Of a DNA stretch of 15,874 nucleotides, positions 7,511 to 13,766 are shown piece after piece. The DNA is from H111-94 sp034436045 (GTDB lineage: Bacteria; Chloroflexota; Ktedonobacteria; Ktedonobacterales; Ktedonobacteraceae). How positions within the stretch are numbered: position 1 is the stretch's first letter; every line of letters begins with the position of its first letter. The position numbers were made by a program, and so were the translations under genes. Below the pieces are notes generated by a model. That model was not told the origin of the DNA, did not search any database, and saw only the letters and a program-made list of their open reading frames with translations. The DNA lies in contig DAOTVZ010000086.1 in NCBI GenBank assembly GCA_034436045.1, forward strand, positions 1 to 15,874. Direction: 5' to 3'.

Positions 7511-8839
7511 TCACATTTTACCATCTTTATAGCCGTTATGCAGAAGCTGTGTACGTTTTGTCAGCAATCTCTCTGCCAGTGCGAAAACGCGCTCAGGTGT
7601 CACATCTTTCATGCATTGAACGGTGTGGAAACGGCACTCTGCCGGGCCTCTGGTAGTGTAGCATGGGCTGCACCAGATGTCACTACGGATGACCGCCTGT
7701 GGATCAATAGGGCCACTCAGGGCGGGGTCGGTTGGGCCATGAATGGAGATGAGGGGCGCGCCGACAGCTTCGGCGATATGCATGGGGCCGCTATCGCCGC
7801 TAATAACAAGGCTGGACTGCTGCATTAAGCCTGCCAGTTGTGCCAGGGTGGTCTTGCCTGCCAGATTGATAGCGGGTGTTTGCATACGGGCCATAACCCG
7901 TTCGATAAGGGGTTGATCTGCCGGTACGCCTGTAAGGATAATGCGCACATTGCACTCATGAGCTAATTTGTCTAGCAGGCTAGACCAGTAGGGAAGTGGC
8001 CAGCGTTTGGCCTGCCCATTGTTGGAGCCGACGTGGCCGACGATAAAGGGAGTATCCTGGCCGACGCCAATCTCGGTTAGCAAGCGGACGACCTCCTGTC
8101 GTGTTTGTTCACTGACGTGCAACTCTGGCAGGCGGTCTGAGGGTGTGATGGTAGCTCCGGCACCCTCAGCTAACATCAGACAGTAGTCAACTTCGTGTTT
8201 GTGGTCATGGACATCCCAGTGTTTGCCTGCGATACCATCTGTCAGGAAACCGGGGTAGCCCTCGCGCGTATAGCCCACGCTGCGTCGTGCCCCGCTCAGT
8301 ACTGCCAGCATGGCGGCGACATTGCCATACAGGCTGACGGCGAGATCATAGTGACGTGCTTTGAGTCTGTGCCGCAGTTGCCAGAGTTCTAGCCAGCGCT
8401 GCGGTTGCACGAGCGCTTGAGGGCGTCGCCACTTGTTGGGGTCAAACGTGAAGATGCGGCTTAGATCAGGGTCGGCTTGCACAACCGATGCGCTGGAAGG
8501 CAGCGCCAGCAAGTCGAACTCTGCCTCCGGGTAGGTGCGTTTCAAAACGCGCAGAGCAGGCAGCGACATTACCAGATCACCGATCAGATCCATGCGAATC
8601 AGCAGGATGCGGCGCGGATGGAAGGTGTGTGGCGTGAGCGGCCTGTAGCGCCGTTTCCCTCGTTTGATCTGGAGCAGCAGGCCAAATCCGCTCATGAAAA
8701 TATAGAGCAGTAGCAGAACGATCCGGCGGCTGCCGTGAACCACAAAATTGCGGAGTGAGCGGCGCGAGTCTGGGCGCTGCGGATAACCATATTCGTCGAG
8801 AGTTGTATGAGAATTGCTCTTTGTCATAGAGAAGGTCAC
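7511..8839 (-). CDS. Glycosyltransferase family 9 protein with N-terminal hydrophobic segment, third of four
   Basis: This 442-residue family 9 enzyme has a 75-residue extension. Residues 40-58 (IVLLLLYIFMSGFGLLLQI) are strongly hydrophobic and flanked by arginines, so it is probably anchored at the inner face of the membrane. The fold starts at RRILLIRMDLIGDLV, with Asp88 at the catalytic-base position. The donor domain has VGHVGSNNGQAKRW and SGDSGPMHIAEAVGAP. The cysteine cluster is C390, C393, C402, C409 (CSPC-x8-C-x6-C). It starts with GTG at 8839, 11 bases after the preceding stop. An in-frame ATG at 8827 is an alternative, and neither has a strong ribosome site, so translational coupling is likely. 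The sugar is unknown. Confidence 0.92.
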   Translation of the reverse strand: MTFSMTKSNSHTTLDEYGYPQRPDSRRSLRNFVVHGSRRIVLLLLYIFMSGFGLLLQIKRGKRRYRPLTPHTFHPRRILLIRMDLIGDLVMSLPALRVLKRTYPEAEFDLLALPSSASVVQADPDLSRIFTFDPNKWRRPQALVQPQRWLELWQLRHRLKARHYDLAVSLYGNVAAMLAVLSGARRSVGYTREGYPGFLTDGIAGKHWDVHDHKHEVDYCLMLAEGAGATITPSDRLPELHVSEQTRQEVVRLLTEIGVGQDTPFIVGHVGSNNGQAKRWPLPYWSSLLDKLAHECNVRIILTGVPADQPLIERVMARMQTPAINLAGKTTLAQLAGLMQQSSLVISGDSGPMHIAEAVGAPLISIHGPTDPALSGPIDPQAVIRSDIWCSPCYTTRGPAECRFHTVQCMKDVTPERVFALAERLLTKRTQLLHNGYKDGKM

Positions 8840-8850
8840 TTATCTTTGCT

Positions 8851-10083
8851 TTATCGTGTATAGCTGTATTTCTTTAGAAGTGATTGCCAGGCGGCTTCCA
8901 CCTGTTGTTCCGGTACCAGGCGCACACAGGGATGAGCGTCCAGTTCCTCGACAGTGAAATCGAGTCGTCCACAGGGGATCGCCACGCAGGTGGGGCAGCG
9001 TTGCGTGGAAGCCACCACAATATGACGTTCGGTATGGCCCCAGGGGCCGAAGATGCGCGCATCCGTTGGCCCAAAGATATGCACGGTTGGCGTGCGCTGG
9101 GCCACGGCGAGATGCAGAGGACCGCTATCAACCCCTAGCACCAGTTGTGCGCGAGCGAGCAGCGCAGCCAGTTGTCCCACCGTCAAATCTGTCAGGAGCA
9201 AAGGTGGTGTGATTCCGGCGGGCATGGCCTGTACAATTTGTTCGAGCAGAGAGCGTTCTTGCCGATTGCCTGTGAGAACAATGCTCACGGCAGGGTTGGC
9301 CGTTGTAAGTTTCGCCGCGCTGGCGGCCCATGCTTCCACTCGCCAGAGTTTCACAGTGGCCCCACTACCAGGGTGAATAACGACTATCGGGGTTGTATCG
9401 GTGATGTTGGCCTGCTGAAGGCGTTCTCTGATGGCCTGTCGCTCTGCGTGCGTTGGCTCGAACTGCTCTGGATATTGCTCCGGCGTGTAGGGCATGGGCA
9501 GAGCAGGATGGCCCAGTACTTGCAAGGCCGTGCTGACCAGTTTCAGACAGGAGACGGTAGCATGTTCCGGTGCTGTAAAGGGCAAGGCGGTCGATAGAAA
9601 GGGAGTGCCGGGGGCAATGGCGTAGCCGACGCGACGCGGGATGCGCGCGAGATAAAGCAGTGCCGCCCCCCACCAGAAATCGGGCCGCAGATTGATAGCC
9701 AGGTCGTAATGGCTGCGTCGTAATTGCTGTGCCGTGCTGAAGAGCAGTATATAGGGTGCCAGCGCCCCTTGCGCGGCGCGGCGAAAGCCTGGAAACGGGC
9801 AGGTTATCAGGCGATCAATAGCGGGATGACGCGCGACAATCTCGCTCGACCACGGCCCGACCATCATTGTGATATGCGCCTCCGGCAAGGCATCGCGCAA
9901 GGCTTGCAGAACCGGTGTTGTCATCACCAGGTCGCCCAGATGATCCGGGCGCATGAGCAGGATGCGCGGTGCTATGAAGGTTTTAGCACGTTCTCGACGA
10001 ACACGGCGTTTGCTGCTGAGTGCGTCAGGAAGCCCGACCAGGTACACAACCAGAAGAATGAGTTGACGAAGCAGTGATTTCAC
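8851..10083 (-). CDS. Glycosyltransferase family 9 protein with short hydrophobic N-terminus, second of four
   Basis: This 410-residue family 9 enzyme begins with a hydrophobic segment (residues 4-18, LLRQLILLVVYLVGL) followed by a basic stretch, as in a membrane-anchored or amphipathic tether. The catalytic region is ILLMRPDHLGDLVMTTPVL, with Asp51 at the base position. The donor half has VIHPGSGATVKLW and GVDSGPLHLAVAQRTP. The cysteine set (C363, C366, C371, C386) is spaced differently from its paralogs. The GTG start at 10083 overlaps the preceding TGA as GTGA, a sign of translational coupling, and GAGG lies eight bases upstream. Donor and acceptor are unknown. Confidence 0.93.
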   Translation of the reverse strand: MKSLLRQLILLVVYLVGLPDALSSKRRVRRERAKTFIAPRILLMRPDHLGDLVMTTPVLQALRDALPEAHITMMVGPWSSEIVARHPAIDRLITCPFPGFRRAAQGALAPYILLFSTAQQLRRSHYDLAINLRPDFWWGAALLYLARIPRRVGYAIAPGTPFLSTALPFTAPEHATVSCLKLVSTALQVLGHPALPMPYTPEQYPEQFEPTHAERQAIRERLQQANITDTTPIVVIHPGSGATVKLWRVEAWAASAAKLTTANPAVSIVLTGNRQERSLLEQIVQAMPAGITPPLLLTDLTVGQLAALLARAQLVLGVDSGPLHLAVAQRTPTVHIFGPTDARIFGPWGHTERHIVVASTQRCPTCVAIPCGRLDFTVEELDAHPCVRLVPEQQVEAAWQSLLKKYSYTR

Positions 10084-11258
10084 GGCAAAACCTCGCTACT
10101 ATGTGGGGCCGGGATGAGACGTAACACAGCTTGCCAGACCTCATCAACACTGATTGACTGCATACAGGTACAATTCAAGCAGGCGCGCACCTGGCCCAGA
10201 AAGAAGCAGGGTTGACCGGTAGGGTGATGCCAGAGCGCGATATGTTTGGGATCGTCTAAGGGATAAGGGCCATATTCCTGTGGGCTGGTCGGACCAAAAA
10301 TGGCAATGATGGGAATACCAACGGCGGCAGCCAGGTGCATCGGGCTACTGTCGTTGCCGATGAAGAGGACGCAAGCCTCTAGTTGCGCGGCCAGTTCCCC
10401 AAAGCTGGTTTTACCGGCGAGATTTAGCACCCGCTCGCTCTGCTCCGGCAGATCAAGTCCGTTCATGAGTTGCTCGTTGAGGGCCACGTCATCCTTGCCG
10501 CCGAGCAGCAGTACCTGCACGTCGAGTTCTCGTACAAGGCGGCGCACCAGTGCGCGATAGCGTTCGAGGGGCCAGCGTTTTGCCGTTAGCTCCATGCCTG
10601 GATTGCTGCCACCGCCGGGGAAGACGGCTACCATTGGCCGTGTGCTTCTATGAATAGTCTGCCGTTCCTCTGCTGTGGGTACAAAAGACATACGTGGTTG
10701 TTGAACGGGTAGACCGATAGCACGGGCCAGATCAAGATAGATGTCTGCCTCGTGTTGGAGATATGCGGGACTGGATGAAACTGGTACTCTATCAGTCAGC
10801 GAGAAGCCGCGCCCAAGACTGTCTGGGCCGATGCGTCGTGGTACACCGGCCAGGAAGGGTAGCAAGGTCAGCATAGGAGAACGATCCAGTACGAATGCCA
10901 GATCGAAGTGGTAGCGACGCAGCTTTACGGCCAGTTGCCAGTAGTCGCGCAGACTGTAGCGACCAGCAATACCGACCGTGCCGCAGTCGAACACATCATC
11001 TACAGCGGGATGATGTGCCGGTACGACCTTTGACCACGTTCCGGTCACATAGGTGATGAGCGCGTCAGGGTATTGCTGACGAATAACAGACAGCAAGGGC
11101 GTAGTCATGACGAGATCACCCAGGCAGCAAGGTTTGATGACCACAATGCGGCGTGGGTGACGAAGTGCGGCATGCATGTGCCGACGCTGCAAGAGACTGA
11201 GCACCATAAATGGCAGGCGTAAGAGTCTACAGAACAGAGTGATGATATGCTGACGCAG
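10080..11258 (-). CDS. Glycosyltransferase family 9 protein, first of four, probable CTG start
   Basis: This is a family 9 enzyme of about 392 residues. RRIVVIKPCCLGDLVMTTPL holds the base-position Asp48. The donor half has VFPGGGSNPGMELTAKRW and GNDSSPMHLAAAVGIP, and the cysteine set is C351, C360, C363, C365. I place the start at the CTG at 11256-11258. It is seven bases after GGAGGGAGGAG, 2 bases past the zinc-ribbon stop, and the resulting N-terminus (LRQHIITLFCRLLRLPF) lines up with the hydrophobic start of the next paralog. A TTG at 11366 would add 36 Arg-rich residues that only mirror the zinc-ribbon gene. ATGs at 11207 and 11177 lack ribosome sites. The gene is translationally linked to both neighbours. 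Confidence 0.9.
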   Translation of the reverse strand: MRQHIITLFCRLLRLPFMVLSLLQRRHMHAALRHPRRIVVIKPCCLGDLVMTTPLLSVIRQQYPDALITYVTGTWSKVVPAHHPAVDDVFDCGTVGIAGRYSLRDYWQLAVKLRRYHFDLAFVLDRSPMLTLLPFLAGVPRRIGPDSLGRGFSLTDRVPVSSSPAYLQHEADIYLDLARAIGLPVQQPRMSFVPTAEERQTIHRSTRPMVAVFPGGGSNPGMELTAKRWPLERYRALVRRLVRELDVQVLLLGGKDDVALNEQLMNGLDLPEQSERVLNLAGKTSFGELAAQLEACVLFIGNDSSPMHLAAAVGIPIIAIFGPTSPQEYGPYPLDDPKHIALWHHPTGQPCFFLGQVRACLNCTCMQSISVDEVWQAVLRLIPAPHSSEVLP

Positions 11259-11260
11259 GG

Positions 11261-11926
11261 TTAGGCTCCTCCCTCCGGGCGTAGTGTCGTGCGTTCTCCT
11301 TCCCCTGTTGCGGTATCGCTGCGTCTGGTAGGTTGTGCAGCGTCTGTGGCGACCGGTGTGCCGCAATTATGGCAGAAGGCATAGCCTGGAAGCAACTCGG
11401 TCTGGCAAGTGACGCAGTAGCGGATTTCGCTGGTGTGGGGGCTGTATGCGCCGACTTGCATCGTGGAGAAGTTACTGGCAGCCATCAGGGGTTGCCCTTC
11501 TTCAGGCGGCGGGGGTGGCGGGATGCGTGTCTGTCTCTCCTCGGACGGCGGGGGTGGCGGAATGGGTGTGCTTCCACCGGTATATGCCGGATAGGCGGGT
11601 GTTATTGGCATAGCCGACCCGCTTGTAGCCGCTTGCCCCGGCGTGGGTGCGGGTCCCTGGCTCTGCACGAATTTGAGTTCCTGTTGTACTTGTACCAGTT
11701 GCTGTTGCAGCCGCGTCAATTCCTGGCAGATCAATAGCAACTCTTCCTGTGTAATCTGACCAAGATTGAAGAGTTCTAACGTTTTGTCGGCCAGTAGATT
11801 ACGTTGTGCCTGCTGCTGATTCGTCAACTGGTCGATGATGGCGCGTAATCGCTGCATGCGAGCGATGCGCCCGGCTTCATTTGAGGCCTTCTCCAGACCG
11901 CGTTGTACGGAGTCCCAAATATTCAC
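11261..11926 (-). CDS. Coiled-coil, proline-rich, C-terminal zinc-ribbon protein
   Basis: This 221-residue protein has three parts. Residues about 10-90 are helical and glutamine-rich with heptad character (LTRLQQQLVQVQQELKFVQ). Residues 91-150 form a low-complexity Pro/Gly/Ser linker with two polyproline runs. Residues 171-190 hold a zinc ribbon (CVTC-x10-CHNC). No signal peptide or membrane segment is seen, so it should be cytoplasmic. The GTG at 11926 follows AGGAGG by six bases. The last codons supply the ribosome site of the next gene. It lies between a coiled-coil protein and four glycosyltransferases in the same operon, so a scaffold role is conceivable but unproven. I recognise no specific family. 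Confidence 0.83.
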   Translation of the reverse strand: MNIWDSVQRGLEKASNEAGRIARMQRLRAIIDQLTNQQQAQRNLLADKTLELFNLGQITQEELLLICQELTRLQQQLVQVQQELKFVQSQGPAPTPGQAATSGSAMPITPAYPAYTGGSTPIPPPPPSEERQTRIPPPPPPEEGQPLMAASNFSTMQVGAYSPHTSEIRYCVTCQTELLPGYAFCHNCGTPVATDAAQPTRRSDTATGEGERTTLRPEGGA

Positions 11927-11975
11927 GGCGTCCCTCCTGCTTTGTGTTCACCCTGCTGGCTTAACGCGGAAAAAG

Positions 11976-12278
11976 CTAAGGCCTTTCAGGTAAACGTGCA
12001 AGAATTTGGGTAAGAAGCGCCTTATGTTCCTCAAGAAGCGTTGTATGGCCCTCAAGAAGCATTTTATGTTCCTCAAGAAGCGTTGTATGTTCCTCAAGGT
12101 GCTGGTCTATAGTATCGAGGCGCTCGAAAATTCTCTTAATGTCCTGTCCCTGGTGTCGTATCACCCCGACGAGGATGGTCAAGTTCTCGTCTACTTCACG
12201 GATATGAGAAGCTGTCTCCCTTTGAAGGTTTGCTACGGCCTTCTCTAAAGTGGTTACTCTCTCTTCTTGTGTTGGCAT
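11976..12278 (-). CDS. Small coiled-coil protein with heptad repeats, first gene of the glycosyltransferase operon
   Basis: This 100-residue, almost wholly helical protein ends in four near-identical heptads at residues 62-89 (EEHTTLL, EEHKMLL, EGHTTLL, EEHKALL), predicting an oligomeric coiled coil. There are no cysteines, signal peptide or membrane segment. An upstream start at 12365 would add 29 residues but lies beyond the predicted transcription start (near 12318), so the ATG at 12276-12278 is preferred. A GGTAGGG stretch precedes it closely. The stop is 49 bases from the zinc-ribbon gene. Function is unknown; it may oligomerise with the coiled coil of the next gene product. The repeat could change length by slippage. 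Confidence 0.75.
   Translation of the reverse strand: MPTQEERVTTLEKAVANLQRETASHIREVDENLTILVGVIRHQGQDIKRIFERLDTIDQHLEEHTTLLEEHKMLLEGHTTLLEEHKALLTQILARLPERP
12012..12095. repeat. Four tandem 21-base units inside the coiled-coil gene
   Basis: Four consecutive units start at 12012, 12033, 12054 and 12075. The clearest is AAGAAGCGTTGTATGTTCCT plus a final C. Units 2 and 4 differ at two positions, and units alternate in a 42-base pattern. A degenerate fifth copy begins at 12096. Each unit encodes one heptad of the minus-strand protein, so copy changes would keep the frame. Confidence 0.85.
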
Positions 12279-12324
12279 ATCCCTACCGCATCCTTTCCAT
12301 TTTAAGTTAAATGGTATTGAGAAT

Positions 12325-12353
12325 ATTATAGCAGAGGGCTTGAGAGAAGTCGA
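12325..12353 (-). promoter_or_regulatory. Extended -10 promoter of the six-gene glycosyltransferase operon
   Basis: The minus strand has TCGACT (12348-12353), 17 bases, then a perfect TATAAT (12325-12330) preceded by TGC. The predicted start near 12318 leaves a leader of about 40 bases to the ATG at 12278. No other promoter of this quality is apparent down to the last glycosyltransferase. Confidence 0.78.
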
Positions 12354-12374
12354 GCATAAGGCCAATAAGGTGAA

Positions 12375-12409
12375 CGGAACAGGATACCTCTCGTGGTTAT
12401 CCTGTTCCG
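12375..12409 (-). terminator. Hairpin after the ispE-DUF5679 operon
   Basis: Left arm CGGAACAGGATACC pairs with right arm GGTTATCCTGTTCCG (one bulged base) around a six-base loop. It begins 13 bases past the stop of the small zinc-ribbon gene and ends just before the -35 of the next operon. No strong T-run follows, so it may be a weak terminator or an mRNA 3'-end stabiliser. Confidence 0.6.
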
Positions 12410-12422
12410 CTCTGTGAGCGAA

Positions 12423-12581
12423 CTATTCTTCCTTCTTGGAGCCGAGGATCGCGTTGACGGTTGTTCCGCACACGGCGCATTGCCCGCGCAGTGCTGGCTT
12501 GCCGTTCTTCATCGTGACCTTCTGAGCATCCTTCAGTTCAGTCTTCTTCTTGCATTTGACGCAGTAATACAGGTCTGCCAC
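12423..12581 (-). CDS. Small zinc-ribbon protein, DUF5679-like
   Basis: This 52-residue protein starts MADLYYCVKCKKKTELKD and continues through KNGKPALRGQCAVCGTTV. Two CxxC pairs (Cys7/Cys10 and Cys35/Cys38) form a zinc ribbon, and the spacing and KNGKPAL segment match my memory of the DUF5679 family. The GTG start (12579-12581) follows a perfect AGGAGG by eight bases, and codon use resembles the neighbours. It lies 24 bases downstream of ispE in the same direction and is probably cotranscribed. Function is unknown; nucleic-acid binding is a common role for such ribbons but is only a guess here. Confidence 0.85.
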   Translation of the reverse strand: MADLYYCVKCKKKTELKDAQKVTMKNGKPALRGQCAVCGTTVNAILGSKKEE

Positions 12582-12605
12582 GGCTGAAACCTCCTTACAT
12601 CCGTG

Positions 12606-13523
12606 CTAGAACAAACAAACATCGTTACCATGAGGGTTGACGGCATGCGTCAGATATACTTCGTATCCCTGGGCATGCAACTGGTGTCGCGCGCTGGCGG
12701 CGTGGGCCAGATCCGCGAAAGGGGCAAACAGTGTTGGCCCACTGCCGGAGAGCCGAACGAATGGCGCACCGGCTTCAAGCATGGCCGCGCGAGCTTGCGC
12801 AACCTCTGGATAGCGAGCAAGCACGCCTCGCTCCAATCCATTATGCAAATCTTCTGGTTGAAGTGTACTCCCTGTCTCGAATGCGGCACGTACCGCTCGA
12901 CTGTGACTTCCATCAGTATAATCACTGGCGGGTAACGCACGAAAGACTGCTGCCGTCGAAACGCTGATGGTCGGTTTGACCAGGAGTAGCCAGCGTAGCG
13001 CAACAGGCCAGCGCGGCGCGAGCGGTGTGACTCGTTCCCCCCGCCCTTCGCAATAAGCCAGTCCTCCGCTTAGAAAGAACGGTACATCTGAGCCAAGTGA
13101 GGCCGCTAACGCAAGCAAATCTGTCGGGGTTGCCGGAAGTTGCCACCACTGCTGTAGTGCAAGCAGGACAGTTGCGGCGTTACTACTTCCTCCGCCCAGA
13201 CCGGCTGCGATAGGGACACGCTTGTGCAGTTCAATCGTTACACCTTGCTTCAAGCCGAATTGCTGACGGATGGCCTGCACGGCTTGTACCGCCAGGTTGT
13301 CCTCCGTACTCAGTTCTGGACGTGTGCAGACGATGTGTACCTGTTCGTCGTTGGTAGTGTGCAGGCAGATGGTATCATGCAGGTCGATGGTCTGCATGAT
13401 CGTTGCCAACTCATGGTAGCCATCCGGGCGACGGCCCAGGACATCAAGTGTAAGATTGATCTTTGCATAGGAATGGACAAAATATCCATTGCCAGCATTC
13501 TGCTGATACAGTGAGTGACTCAT
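12606..13523 (-). CDS. ispE: 4-diphosphocytidyl-2-C-methyl-D-erythritol kinase
   Basis: IspE phosphorylates CDP-methylerythritol at the 2-hydroxyl with ATP, a step of the non-mevalonate (MEP) isoprenoid pathway in the cytoplasm. This 305-residue GHMP kinase has the family landmarks: SYAKINLTLDVLGRRPDGYH, with catalytic Lys21; the ATP loop PIAAGLGGGSSNAAT near 104-118; the catalytic Asp146 in GSDVPFFLSGG; and the C-terminal RLSGSGPTLFAPF. Length is normal, so the enzyme should be active. I start at the ATG at 13521-13523, because the ATG at 13538 falls within the predicted promoter. No ribosome site precedes 13523, suggesting a leaderless message. It is followed after 24 bases by the DUF5679-like gene. 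Confidence 0.96.
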   Translation of the reverse strand: MSHSLYQQNAGNGYFVHSYAKINLTLDVLGRRPDGYHELATIMQTIDLHDTICLHTTNDEQVHIVCTRPELSTEDNLAVQAVQAIRQQFGLKQGVTIELHKRVPIAAGLGGGSSNAATVLLALQQWWQLPATPTDLLALAASLGSDVPFFLSGGLAYCEGRGERVTPLAPRWPVALRWLLLVKPTISVSTAAVFRALPASDYTDGSHSRAVRAAFETGSTLQPEDLHNGLERGVLARYPEVAQARAAMLEAGAPFVRLSGSGPTLFAPFADLAHAASARHQLHAQGYEVYLTHAVNPHGNDVCLF

Positions 13524-13529
13524 GGAAGC

Positions 13530-13558
13530 ATTGTGCATACAAATTGCAGACTTGTCAA
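13530..13558 (-). promoter_or_regulatory. Promoter of ispE, probably giving a leaderless mRNA
   Basis: A perfect TTGACA (13553-13558) is 17 bases from CACAAT (13530-13535, four of six matches). Transcription would begin about seven bases further on, at or beside the A of the ATG at 13523. This matches the absence of a Shine-Dalgarno. Confidence 0.6.
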
Positions 13559-13681
13559 GCTCAAGGTCGAAAAAAGCGCCTTGAGGGGGAAGGAATGCCT
13601 ACTCTGAACCATGGTTTTTTTTGCTTGAGACCTGGGCTGGTAGCCCATTCTTCCCCGTAACATGGAAGTCGGTTGAGTTTG

Positions 13682-13690
13682 TGTTATACT
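13682..13690 (+). promoter_or_regulatory. Extended -10 element upstream of the TIM-barrel gene
   Basis: TGT followed by TATACT (13685-13690) forms an extended -10, with only a poor -35 (ATGGAA at 13662-13667). The expected start near 13697 gives a leader of about 70 bases. The rest of the spacer holds a palindrome AACCATGGTT (13607-13616) and a small hairpin TGGGCT-GGT-AGCCCA (13633-13647) of unknown role. Confidence 0.55.
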
Positions 13691-13766
13691 CATGGATGTA
13701 TATAGAGAAATCTGCTGCTAGAAGTTCCTGTATTATTCAAAATAGTAGATAGGATTGCTTTTTCTT

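Noticed and set aside
11259..11366. Upstream TTG start for the first GT9 gene
   Set aside because: The added 36 residues are Arg/Thr-rich and mirror the overlapping zinc-ribbon gene; no ribosome site precedes the TTG, and the overlap would be about 100 bases.
11333..11737. 134-residue plus-strand open frame
   Set aside because: It is antisense to the zinc-ribbon protein; its Cys/Gly/Arg-rich composition comes from the complement of the proline-rich linker.
12012..12095. CRISPR-like array
   Set aside because: The 21-base units are contiguous with no spacers, lie in a coding frame and encode heptads.
12279..12365. Longer N-terminus for the coiled-coil protein
   Set aside because: It would start upstream of the predicted transcription start and read through the -10 box; the residues do not fit the helical rest of the protein.
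13633..13647. Small hairpin as a terminator
   Set aside because: It lies between two divergent genes, has a three-base loop and no T-run, and no gene ends there.
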